Source: an uncultured Mucispirillum sp. (GTDB lineage Bacteria > Chrysiogenota > Deferribacteres > Deferribacterales > Mucispirillaceae). Taken from it: a DNA stretch of 59,601 nt. Below, piece by piece: positions 26,675 through 34,694 of this stretch (the first letter of the stretch is position 1; each line of letters begins with the position of its first letter). The DNA is taken from assembly GCA_944326705.1 (NCBI GenBank), contig CALVEY010000014.1, positions 1 to 59,601 on the forward strand, written 5' to 3'. The notes under the pieces are model-generated. The model did not search any database. It saw only the letters and a program-made list of their open reading frames with translations, and had not been told where the DNA came from. The translations under genes and the position numbers were made by a program.

Positions 26675-27985
26675 ATGAAAAAATATATATTAATTTTATT
26701 TACAGTATTTATCCCATTAGAAATTTTTGGTGCTGATTTAGAAAGCACTGTTAGAGATGCTTTTGAGCTCTATTCTGTTAATAACTTTGCTGAGGCTGCT
26801 CCTATGTTTGAAGAAGCATATTACATGGCAAAGAAAAATACTCCAAAAGATATATCAAGCAGATTTCGCACATCTTTATATGCTGGGCTTAGCTATCGTG
26901 GTATGAATGAATACCAGCAGGCAGCAGCCTGGTTTGCAGTAAGTCTTGCTCTTGCAGAAAAAGCAAATGATTTATACGATATTCCTACACTGCTTGCCTA
27001 TATTGCAGAATCTGAAAGAATGGCAGGCAACGCAAAACAGGCAGAAGAGTATTATGCAAAAGCTTTAATGTATGCAGATTTAACAGATAAAGATAAGGCA
27101 GTTTTATATTACGGCATTGCAGAAAGCAGGCGTATTAATGAAAACTATTCAGGCTCAAAAGAAAGCTGTGATGAAGCATTAAAATATGCAGGTAATTTAA
27201 GACTTTTTAAAATACTTTCATCATGCGATATAATATACGGCGAATATTACAGAGTAAATAAAGACTATGCAAAAGCAATGTATTATTTTACAAGGGCCCA
27301 CGATACATCACGAGCAAAAAAATATACTGATATTTTAGTGCCTGCACTAAACGGTATGGCTTTAACATCAGAAGCATTACACCGCTCAGATGCAGCAAGA
27401 GAATATTTTGAGCAGGCTTTTTTTGTGGCAGTAGAAAATGGAGCTGTAGATAATACAGATATTATATATAAAAAAATAATCAGCTATATGCCAGAAAAAG
27501 GCAGTTTTAAATATCAGGGCGATAAAGCATTAGAACTTGCATCATTAGAGTTTTTAGATGATGAAACATCTTTACTGTTATACAGTCTTTCAGCTCTTTA
27601 TTATAGAACTGGCGGCAGATATAAAGAATTATATCCTGCTGCAGAAACTGGATATAATTTAGCAGTTAATTTATCTGATGATAGTCAGGCAGCAGAGTTT
27701 TTATATGATATGGCACTTTCTTTATTTAAATCAGAAGAGTATGAAGAGTGTGCAGCACGAAGTGAGGAGGCTGTATCCCGCTTAAAATCAACTGATAAAA
27801 AACATTTATTAAAAGATGCTTATTTAGTGCAGTCAGATTGTTTATATAACTTAGGCTACTACAGCCAGGCATATAATGCAGTAGAAAAAGCATTAAGCCA
27901 TGCAAAACTTTCTGAGCATGAAAAAATTAATGCTAAAATTGCAGAAATCAAAGAAAAAATTAATATAGAAGATTTGGCAGAATAA
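26675..27985 (+). CDS. Exported tetratricopeptide-repeat protein
   Basis: A signal peptide (cleavage after LEIFGA) is followed by about ten TPR-like helix pairs across residues 20-430. Examples are RTSLYAGLSYRGMNEYQQAA and SEDYLYNLGYYSQAYNAVEK-like units. The 436 residues carry no other domain. It is cotranscribed with the ankyrin/Sel1 protein, and the two probably act together in the periplasm. What they bind is not evident. Confidence 0.8.
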   Translation: MKKYILILFTVFIPLEIFGADLESTVRDAFELYSVNNFAEAAPMFEEAYYMAKKNTPKDISSRFRTSLYAGLSYRGMNEYQQAAAWFAVSLALAEKANDLYDIPTLLAYIAESERMAGNAKQAEEYYAKALMYADLTDKDKAVLYYGIAESRRINENYSGSKESCDEALKYAGNLRLFKILSSCDIIYGEYYRVNKDYAKAMYYFTRAHDTSRAKKYTDILVPALNGMALTSEALHRSDAAREYFEQAFFVAVENGAVDNTDIIYKKIISYMPEKGSFKYQGDKALELASLEFLDDETSLLLYSLSALYYRTGGRYKELYPAAETGYNLAVNLSDDSQAAEFLYDMALSLFKSEEYEECAARSEEAVSRLKSTDKKHLLKDAYLVQSDCLYNLGYYSQAYNAVEKALSHAKLSEHEKINAKIAEIKEKINIEDLAE

Positions 27986-28521
27986 TTTCTTATTGCAAAT
28001 ATGCAATAATATTGTTGCATATTTTGTAACTTATTAATATTTATTACAAAATATTTTATGTATCTTAAATTACTTAGCAGCTGTAAAAAATAAGCAGTAA
28101 AATCTATATATTCTATAAAAGAGATTTAAGGGTAAAATATACTGCATAATACTTTTTATATTACGCATAAGAATAAATGAATAGATGTTTTTAAATTAAT
28201 ATTGATTAGTATAAGCATAACTTTTAAACTATTACATATTAATGCAGTTTAGATATGTTTTATGGTTAAAACAGATAAATATTAAGCTGCCTGTAAAGCT
28301 GTTATAAATAAGAAAAATTTAGACAGTAAGTTTTGCAGCGGTATAATATATGAAATAATCTAAATAAATTTCCCTTTTATCTTTATTCATAAATTATATT
28401 TTCAGCAGATTTATACATATAATATGCTTTTTAATATATTTTAACATCTGCAAAATAATATAATGTATTACATATCATATATTTTAGGCAATATATGCTG
28501 TTTTAAAATATATATTATAAA
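27986..28521. other. 536-bp gene-free region between convergent genes
   Basis: Very AT-rich. It contains an operator-like palindrome and an overlapping AAATATGCAA/TTGCATATTT hairpin (10 bp) just after the TPR gene. That hairpin could stop transcription weakly. I see no tRNA, no coding frame with a ribosome site and no similarity to the dispersed repeats elsewhere in the window. Confidence 0.45.
27991..28008. promoter_or_regulatory. Palindrome resembling the S24 repressor operator
   Basis: TATTGCAAATATGCAATA differs from the site inside the repressor's divergent promoter (TATTGCGAATAAGCAATA) at two positions. It lies 5 bases after the TPR gene and about 0.5 kb beyond the repressor gene's 3' end. 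It may be a second binding site or part of a weak terminator hairpin. Confidence 0.35.
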
Positions 28522-29196
28522 CTAAACCCCTGCAATTTTAGCTGCCACTTTTCCTAATATTATAATAGTTTCATCCTGCATTTCAGCAACAGAGTATACC
28601 TGTGTTTCATAATTTTTATTATCAGATATAACTTTTAAGTTGCCGTCTTTATCTTTATCAAGCCTTTTTACTCTTAAACCGTTAATATTATCTTTTATTA
28701 CATAAATACCGTTTAATGAAAGAGAAAAATTTCTATCAATTACAACTAAATCATTATCATTTAAAGTTGGTGTCATACTGTCCCCATTTACTTTAACAAT
28801 TAAGGCATTTTCTGGAGCAATACCCTTTGAGTGCAGAAATGATAATGGTATAGGAAAAGACAGTATCTGACCATCGCTGTCCCAGTCAAGCCCATGACCT
28901 GCTGATACGCCAATATCTCTGTAAAAGCTTATATATGCAATATCACTTCCAGTAATAATTTCAGCACTATTACTTGATGTTTTTTTCAGCTCCTGTATAA
29001 ATCTATCCATCGGTTCATTATAATATGCTGCAATTTTTTGAATAGTTTCAATATTAAGGCTTTTAATCTCTCTGGATATAAATCGGGTAATTGTGCTTGG
29101 AGTCACACTGCCTACTTTTGCAATTGTGTTAGCACTTATATTTTTTTCCTTCATGAAATTATTAAGATTTTGTGCGATATTATCATTGATACTCAT
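28522..29196 (-). CDS. Phage-type transcriptional repressor: XRE helix-turn-helix with S24 (LexA/CI-like) domain
   Basis: Residues 8-65 form an XRE-type helix-turn-helix with SANTIAKVGSVTPSTITRFI. Residues 95-224 form the S24 autoprotease/dimer domain. The catalytic serine is Ser140 in GDSMTPTL, the catalytic lysine is probably Lys177 in LRVKRL, and a cleavage-type Ala99-Gly100 lies in GVSAGHG. All parts needed for RecA-triggered self-cleavage are present. It is divergent from a small HTH gene, with a palindrome in the shared region. No integrase or structural phage genes adjoin it, so it may be a domesticated or orphan regulator. Confidence 0.88.
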   Translation of the reverse strand: MSINDNIAQNLNNFMKEKNISANTIAKVGSVTPSTITRFISREIKSLNIETIQKIAAYYNEPMDRFIQELKKTSSNSAEIITGSDIAYISFYRDIGVSAGHGLDWDSDGQILSFPIPLSFLHSKGIAPENALIVKVNGDSMTPTLNDNDLVVIDRNFSLSLNGIYVIKDNINGLRVKRLDKDKDGNLKVISDNKNYETQVYSVAEMQDETIIILGKVAAKIAGV

Positions 29197-29234
29197 ACAT
29201 TTTCCTGTAAATTAAATTTTCGCAAAAAAAGTGC

Positions 29235-29263
29235 TTGACTTTATTGCGAATAAGCAATATATA
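29235..29263 (+). promoter_or_regulatory. Promoter controlled by the S24 repressor (candidate)
   Basis: TTGACT and TATATA are separated by 17 bases. The 18-base palindrome fills the gap between them. A bound repressor would block polymerase. Transcription would run toward the small HTH gene at 29420. Confidence 0.55.
29242..29259. promoter_or_regulatory. Candidate operator of the S24 repressor
   Basis: TATTGCGAATAAGCAATA is a near-perfect dyad with half-site TATTGC. It lies 46 bases upstream of the repressor start and inside the divergent promoter. This placement fits repression of the small HTH gene and autoregulation. Confidence 0.55.
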
Positions 29264-29419
29264 TAATTATAGTTGCATTTAAGGAAAAATGCAAGATAAA
29301 ATTTTATGTGTTTTAGCAATATAGTATTGTTGTAAAAAAATGTGTAGATATTATAAACAATAAAATAAATAGGCAGGCACATAAAAGTAATATAACAACA
29401 TACATTTTGGAGGCATTAT

Positions 29420-29659
29420 ATGCATGAAAGTTTTGTAGATGAAATAATGAATACTATACCACAGTTTAAACAGATGCTTACAGTAGATTACATTGCTAGA
29501 AAGATTGATTTAAGTGACAGAACAGTTCGCAGATATATTGAAAATGGCAAGCTGGAAGCATTAAATTTCAGTATTGAGGGCAGGTCTGTTTATAGAGTGC
29601 CGCGAAGTGCTTTCAGACGCTTTTTAGAAACATATTATACAATGAGCGACTGTTTATAA
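29420..29659 (+). CDS. Small helix-turn-helix protein (excisionase/MerR-like)
   Basis: The 79 residues carry an HTH_17-type DNA-binding domain: LTVDYIARKIDLSDRTVRRYIENGKLEAL followed by a wing VYRVPRSAFRRFL. This is the shape of excisionases and Cro-like partners of phage repressors. GGAG lies eight bases before the ATG. It is transcribed away from the S24 repressor under the operator-bearing promoter and ends in a terminator, so it is a single-gene unit. It may be the other half of a two-state switch. Confidence 0.75.
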   Translation: MHESFVDEIMNTIPQFKQMLTVDYIARKIDLSDRTVRRYIENGKLEALNFSIEGRSVYRVPRSAFRRFLETYYTMSDCL

Positions 29660-29669
29660 ATTTAAAATA

Positions 29670-29705
29670 AACTGAGCTTGTAATAAAGGCAAGTTCAGTT
29701 TTTTT
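29670..29705 (+). terminator. Terminator of the small HTH gene
   Basis: ACTGAGCTTG (29671-29680) pairs with CAAGTTCAGT (29690-29699) through one G-U pair, followed by TTTTTT. Confidence 0.8.
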
Positions 29706-29888
29706 ATAAATAAAGTAATAATTTATAGACATTATAAATAATAGAAAAAATTACTTTATAAAATCTGTTTTATCAGAATATGTTATAATTTTATTATATA
29801 AATATTTTATTTAATTTTTTTCATTATAGACAATCAGATAAAATTTCTGTATATTTATACATTCAATATTTAAGTATACAGGTGTTTT

Positions 29889-30938
29889 ATGGAGTTTTTA
29901 AATAATATTTCAACTTTCCTTCACAGCCATACATATTTTAACAACAGTCTTTTTAATTATATGATAGCTTTTATTTTATTTGTATTAATTGTTCTTGCTA
30001 TCACTTTATTTATTAAATTTGTTATTAAAAGAATACCTTTAGAGGATAGAGTATCAAATGCATTTTTAGCAGCAGTTATTGAAACATTTCGCAAGCGTTT
30101 AGTATATATCACTTATGCTTTAGCAGTTTATGCTGCCTTAACATACCTTACAACTCCTGAAATTGTAACAAAAGTTATAGATAAAGCAGTGCTTATATAT
30201 ATAGTATTGATAGTGGTTCTTGCTTTAACTGATATATTAAAAGATTTTAATACAGAAAGTCTTGAAAAAACAGGCAAAAATAAAGTGCCTGCTGGTATTA
30301 TTACTATAATAAAAGCTTTTGTATGGATTGCAGGTCTTCTTTTTATATTTTCTAACTTAGGATATAATGTATCAACATTTATTACAGGACTTGGTATTGG
30401 TGGTATTGCTGTAGCTCTTGCTGCCCAGAATATATTAGGTGATTTATTTAACTACATTGTTATTCTTTTTGATAAACCATTTACTAAAGGCGATTTAATT
30501 CAGTTTAATTCTGTTGTGGGCAGGGTAGAATATGTTGGTATAAAAAGTACAAAAATCAGAAGCTCAAATGGAGAGCTGCTTTCTGTTTCAAATACTGACC
30601 TTACTAAAACTATAATCCATAACTATGAGCTTGCTTCAAGAAGAAGAAATGTATCTATAATAGGGGTGGAATATGAAACAAGTGTGGAGCTTGTTCATAA
30701 AATTCCAGAGCTTTTAGAACAGGCTGTCAGGTCTGTAAAAAATGCTGAATTTGCAAGGGTGCATTTTTCTGCATTTAATACATCAAGTCTTGATTTTGAA
30801 CTTGTATACTTTATTGAAACAAATGATTATACAGAATATACTCGTGGTGTGCAGGCAGTAAATTTTGCTATACTTGATATTTTTGCTAAAGAAGGTATTA
30901 ACTTTGCATATCCTGCACAAAGAATGATAAGCCAGTAA
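29889..30938 (+). CDS. MscS-family mechanosensitive ion channel
   Basis: Opens under membrane tension to release solutes on osmotic downshock. The 349 residues have four hydrophobic segments (about 20-45, 75-95, 100-120, 140-190). The last is the glycine- and alanine-rich pore helix with GLGIGGIAVALAAQNILGD. The MscS beta domain follows (FDKPFTKGDLIQF, GRVEYVGIKSTKIRS) and then an alpha/beta vestibule. Extra N-terminal helices make it longer than E. coli MscS. Confidence 0.92.
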   Translation: MEFLNNISTFLHSHTYFNNSLFNYMIAFILFVLIVLAITLFIKFVIKRIPLEDRVSNAFLAAVIETFRKRLVYITYALAVYAALTYLTTPEIVTKVIDKAVLIYIVLIVVLALTDILKDFNTESLEKTGKNKVPAGIITIIKAFVWIAGLLFIFSNLGYNVSTFITGLGIGGIAVALAAQNILGDLFNYIVILFDKPFTKGDLIQFNSVVGRVEYVGIKSTKIRSSNGELLSVSNTDLTKTIIHNYELASRRRNVSIIGVEYETSVELVHKIPELLEQAVRSVKNAEFARVHFSAFNTSSLDFELVYFIETNDYTEYTRGVQAVNFAILDIFAKEGINFAYPAQRMISQ

Positions 30939-31008
30939 GAATATTTACTTGACGATTTATAAGTATTGATTTAATTTATCGGCAGAGTTTTCTTATAAAA
31001 GAAATAGA

Positions 31009-31032
31009 TTCTTCGCTTTGCTCAGAATGACA
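31009..31032. repeat. Half copy of a dispersed palindromic element
   Basis: AGATTCTTCGC followed by GCTCAGAATGACAT matches one arm of the palindrome found in the tandem array at 36301 and, more diverged, at 42072. Confidence 0.6.
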
Positions 31033-31046
31033 TAATTATATATACA

Positions 31047-31592
31047 GTAAAGCAAAGAATAACAGCCGAATTTATTTCGGTGTAGCGTGGTTTTTTAAAT
31101 TTTATGGACGAGCGTATTTTGCGAGAGCTGTCTTTTCCCGACTGAGTAGGGAGGAAACAGAAAAGCAGCTTTAAAAAATTTTGAAAATAAGTTTAACAGC
31201 CACAGGGGAGCAAAGCGACGCAAGCATTTCCCGACGAATAGGCAGGAAGAAGAAATGCGCAGCTGGGTGTGGCGTCGCTTGCGCGAACGATTTTTGTGAG
31301 GACTGCCGATTTCCTGAGCGAATAGCGAAGAATAAGAAATCGCACAGGCTGTGAGCGACAGCCGAATTTATTTCGGCGGAGCGTTGTTTCAAAATTTTAT
31401 GGACGAGCGTATTTTGCGAGAGCTGTCTTTTCCCGACTGAGTAGGGAGGAAAAAGAAAAGCAGCTTTAAAAAATTTTGAAAATAAATTTAATAGCCACAG
31501 GGATGTGGCGTCGCTTGCGAGAGCGACAGCCGAATTTATTTCGGCGGAGCGTGGTTTCAAAATTTTATGGACAAAATTTTGAAAATAAATTT
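31047..31592. repeat. Composite hairpin repeat, two-module mosaic upstream of dnaX
   Basis: Module 1 is marked by GCCGAATTTATTTCGGC, then TTTCAAAATTTT and its inverse AAAATTTTGAAA. It occurs at about 31051-31206 and 31367-31502, with a deleted form at 31526-31592. Module 2 is marked by GCGACGCAAGC, GCATTTC/GAAATGC and GCGATTTC-type dyads, and lies at about 31213-31372. All long hairpins end in a loop with GAATAG or GAGTAG flanked by TTTCC and GGAAA. The last copy reaches the dnaX ribosome site. Open frames here on the minus strand are products of the repeat. Confidence 0.8.
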
Positions 31593-31604
31593 AAAGAGGT
31601 TTTA

Positions 31605-33380
31605 ATGTCATATTTAGCACTTGCCCGCAAATACAGACCGCAGACATTTTCAGAAGTATTATCGCAGGATTTTATTACTTCTACACTGCAGAATGCAATA
31701 AACATGGGCAGAGTAACACATGCATATCTTTTTACTGGTCCGCGGGGTGTAGGTAAAACATCTACTGCCCGTATTTTTGCAAAAGCATTAAACTGCCAAA
31801 ATCCAGTAAATGCTGCCCCATGCGGTGAATGTGACAATTGTCTTGAAATTACAGGTGGCACTTCTCTTGATGTAATAGAGATAGATGGTGCATCAAATAG
31901 AGGTGTGGAAGAAATACGCTCTTTAAGGGAAGCTGTAAAATTTGTTCCTGTTAAAAGCAAATATAAAATTATAATAGTAGATGAAGTGCATATGTTAACT
32001 GAGCAGGCTTTTAATGCTCTTTTAAAAACATTAGAAGAACCACCAGAATATGTTATATTTATTTTTGCAACAACTGACCAGCATAAAATACCTGTAACTA
32101 TACTTTCCAGATGCCAAAGATATGAGTTTAAGAAAATCTCTTATGAAGAAATGAACTCTAACTTAAAAAGTATACTGACAAAAGAAAATATAGAATATGA
32201 ATCAGATGCGTTAAATTATATTATCCGCAATTCTGACGGCTGTATGAGAGATGCACTTTCACTTTTAGACCAGGTTATAGCATACGGCGGCGGTAAAATA
32301 ACATTAGAAGATACATCATATCTTTTAGGCATAACTGATTCTTATTTATCTAATGATATTTTTAGTGCCATACTAAAAGAAGAAACTGAAAAACTGCCTG
32401 ATTTAGTAAGCCTTGTAGATGAAAAAGGCATAGACTATAAATATATGACAGAGTGTCTTATTGAGCACTGCAGAAATATGATGATTTATGGTATTTCTAA
32501 TAAACTGCCAAGCCAGGATTTTACAAGCAGAGAGGAAGAATATTATTCATCACTAAAAGAATATGCTGAAAAAGCAAAGCTTTACAGTTTATTTCAAATA
32601 CTTACAAAGCTTATAAATGATTTAAAATATTCTGATTTTGCAAGATATGTTTTTGAGTTTGCAGTTATAAAGGCATCAAATATATCATCTATTATTAATA
32701 TAATAGACGGAAACAGCCCTGTATCTGCCCCAGTTAAAAAAGTAGTAACTGCACCGCTAAATAAAGCAAATGAAAATACAGACATACCAGTCAGACAGGA
32801 AGCTGCTCCTGCTGCTCAGGAAAAAACACAAGAAATAGAGCCAGCACACAGCACTGATACAGAGGTAAATAATGAGCCTGTTCCTGTGCTTAAAGGCAGT
32901 GATGAAGGTATTTGGACTAGAATATTAAATATAGCTTCATCAAAAAACCCTATGATTTATGCAATGCTTCAGCATGCAAGGCTTATAGAAGATACTGCCG
33001 AACATTTAGCTATCAGTTTTCCACTTGAGCGTAAGTTTCAGTATACTCAATTGAAATCTGGCAACTCAAAAGATATTTTTGAAAATATAGTTTTTATGGT
33101 AAGCGAAAAACATACGAAAATAGATATTGAGCTTGACAGTAATATTGGTGATAGTAAAAAAAAAGTTAGTATAGATACTGGAACAGAAAAAAAAAGCTCT
33201 GATTTAAAAGGGAATAACAGTATACAGGAAAATATGCAGACACCTGTAAAGAGAGTGCAGTCACACAAAATAGAAAGTTTTGCTGTGCAGAAAATGAAAG
33301 AAGAAGTAAAAGATAATGTATTTTTAAAAACGGCAGAAAAAGAGTTAGGCGGTAGAATAATTAATATAGAAAAGAATTAA
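31605..33380 (+). CDS. dnaX: DNA polymerase III subunit gamma/tau
   Basis: Clamp-loader ATPase of the replisome, 591 residues. The AAA+ part (1-220) has Walker A GPRGVGKTS (about residue 45), a zinc module with CGECDNC and Walker B IIVDEVHML. Domain III reaches about 370, followed by a Pro/Glu/Ala-rich linker and a C-terminal tau-type part. The ATG at 31605 has AGAGG five bases upstream; longer frames run into the repeat. Two A9 tracts at 33156-33164 and 33187-33195 fall near residues 518-530. Either slip would cause a stop within a few codons, giving a shorter gamma-like product. It heads the standard dnaX-ybaB-recR operon. Confidence 0.95.
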   Translation: MSYLALARKYRPQTFSEVLSQDFITSTLQNAINMGRVTHAYLFTGPRGVGKTSTARIFAKALNCQNPVNAAPCGECDNCLEITGGTSLDVIEIDGASNRGVEEIRSLREAVKFVPVKSKYKIIIVDEVHMLTEQAFNALLKTLEEPPEYVIFIFATTDQHKIPVTILSRCQRYEFKKISYEEMNSNLKSILTKENIEYESDALNYIIRNSDGCMRDALSLLDQVIAYGGGKITLEDTSYLLGITDSYLSNDIFSAILKEETEKLPDLVSLVDEKGIDYKYMTECLIEHCRNMMIYGISNKLPSQDFTSREEEYYSSLKEYAEKAKLYSLFQILTKLINDLKYSDFARYVFEFAVIKASNISSIINIIDGNSPVSAPVKKVVTAPLNKANENTDIPVRQEAAPAAQEKTQEIEPAHSTDTEVNNEPVPVLKGSDEGIWTRILNIASSKNPMIYAMLQHARLIEDTAEHLAISFPLERKFQYTQLKSGNSKDIFENIVFMVSEKHTKIDIELDSNIGDSKKKVSIDTGTEKKSSDLKGNNSIQENMQTPVKRVQSHKIESFAVQKMKEEVKDNVFLKTAEKELGGRIINIEKN

Positions 33381-33407
33381 TATATATAAGAATATGAGGT
33401 GAATATT

Positions 33408-33716
33408 ATGAACATGCAGCAGATTATGCGTCAGGCGCAAAAAATGCAGAAAAAAATGGAGGAAGCTCAGGCAGAAGCAGCAGCACAAGTAGTAGAAGCA
33501 AGTGCCGGCGGCGGTATGGTATCTGTTAAAGTAAACGGCAGACAAGAGCTTTTAGAAGTAGTAATAGAAAAAGATGTAGTAAACCCAGATGATGTGGAAA
33601 TGCTGCAGGATTTAATTGTGGCAGCAGTTAATGAAGGTATGAAAAAAGCTCAGCAGCTTATGCAGGATAAACTTCAAGGTATTACTGGCGGTTTAAATAT
33701 TCCAGGAATGTTTTAA
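33408..33716 (+). CDS. ybaB: YbaB/EbfC nucleoid-associated DNA-binding protein
   Basis: A 102-residue dimeric nucleoid protein. It has the usual N-terminal basic Gln/Met-rich helix (MQQIMRQAQKMQKKMEEAQ), the VSVKVNGRQELLEVVI strands and a C-terminal helix. AGGTG at 33396-33400 sets the start at ATG 33408; the GTG at 33399 overlaps that ribosome site. It lies between dnaX and recR, the conserved order in most bacteria. Confidence 0.93.
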   Translation: MNMQQIMRQAQKMQKKMEEAQAEAAAQVVEASAGGGMVSVKVNGRQELLEVVIEKDVVNPDDVEMLQDLIVAAVNEGMKKAQQLMQDKLQGITGGLNIPGMF

Positions 33717-33734
33717 TTAAGGATATAGTTTATA

Positions 33735-34337
33735 ATGCAGAATATTCAAGTCTTTGATGACTGTGTTCATGAACTTTCAAGACTTCCGGGGGTGGGCAGA
33801 AAAACTGCTGTCCGCCTTGCACTGCATATATTAAAAATCAAACCAGAGCAGGCATATAAACTTTCTGATGCTATTAAAAAACTGAAAGATAATATTAAAT
33901 TCTGCAAAGAGTGCGGCTCTATTGCAGAAGGCGAAATATGCAAAGTATGCAGTGATGAACACAGAAATAAAGATATAATATGTATAGTTGAAGAAGCAAA
34001 AGATGTATTTTTTATAGAAAATACAGGCAGGTTTAATGGACTTTATCATGTTTTAGGTGGTAAAATATCGCCACTTGATGGTATAGGTCCATCAGATTTA
34101 AGTTTTAATAAATTAATCGAAAGAGTGGATAAACTTCATATAAAAGAAGTGATTATTGCCACAAATCCAGATGCGGACGGTGAAACTACTGCATCATACA
34201 TAGGAAAAATACTTCAAAATGTACCTAATTTAAAAGTTACAAAACTTGCAAGCGGTATTCCTATTGGCTCTCACTTAGAATATGCAGATGAAATAACTGT
34301 TTTAAGAGCTTTGGAAAACAGGGTTGATTTATCATAA
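33735..34337 (+). CDS. recR: Recombination mediator RecR
   Basis: Acts with RecO (and RecF) to load RecA on single-stranded gaps. The 200 residues have a helix-hairpin-helix (LSRLPGVGRKTAVRLALHIL), a C4 zinc finger (CKECGS...CKVC, about residues 57-72) and a Toprim domain (ICIVEEAKDVFFIENTGRF to PDADGETTASYI). AAGGA at 33719-33723 is slightly far (11 bases) from the ATG. It is the last gene of the dnaX operon and is followed by repeats. Confidence 0.95.
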   Translation: MQNIQVFDDCVHELSRLPGVGRKTAVRLALHILKIKPEQAYKLSDAIKKLKDNIKFCKECGSIAEGEICKVCSDEHRNKDIICIVEEAKDVFFIENTGRFNGLYHVLGGKISPLDGIGPSDLSFNKLIERVDKLHIKEVIIATNPDADGETTASYIGKILQNVPNLKVTKLASGIPIGSHLEYADEITVLRALENRVDLS

Positions 34338-34385
34338 CTTAACATTAATAGGGAATGTAATTTATCCTAGTGAACAACTTATCTC

Positions 34386-34675
34386 TGCAGAGCGTGGTTT
34401 AAAAAATCCAAGGCGAACAAAGTGACGCAAGCATTTCCCGACGAATAGACAGGAAACAGAAATGCGCAGCTGGGTGTGGCGTCGCTTGCGCGAACGATTT
34501 TTGTGAGGACTGCCGATTTCCTGAGCGAATAGCGAAGAATAAGAAATCGCACAGGCTGTGAGCGATAGCCAAACTTGTTTTGGCAGAGCGTGGTTTAAAA
34601 AATCCAAGGGGAACAAAGTGACGCAAGCATTTCCCGACGAGTAGGCAGGAAAAAGAAATGCGCAGCTGGATAGGA
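34386..34675. repeat. Composite hairpin repeat between recR and rng
   Basis: One complete module 2 copy (about 34422-34570) and a partial second copy (about 34617-34672). They are nearly identical to 31213-31372, with the same TTTCCCGACGAATAG and TTTCCTGAGCGAATAG loops. The last copy ends 20 bases before the rng start. A minus-strand open frame follows the same codon pattern as in the dnaX copy, with no ribosome site. Confidence 0.8.
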
Positions 34676-34694
34676 TTTTTTAATAGGAGTTTAT

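Noticed and set aside
28522-29705. A complete prophage around the S24 repressor
   Set aside because: Neighbours are MscS and exported TPR proteins. No integrase, terminase, replication or attachment repeats are seen.
31171-31560. Minus-strand open frame of 129 codons
   Set aside because: It lies wholly in the composite repeat and repeats itself within the frame. The same peptide pattern recurs at 34362-34626 because the DNA repeats. No ribosome site is present; the DNA hairpins explain it.
34362-34626. Two minus-strand open frames between recR and rng
   Set aside because: Products of module 2 of the repeat family. They overlap each other in different frames and have no start signals.
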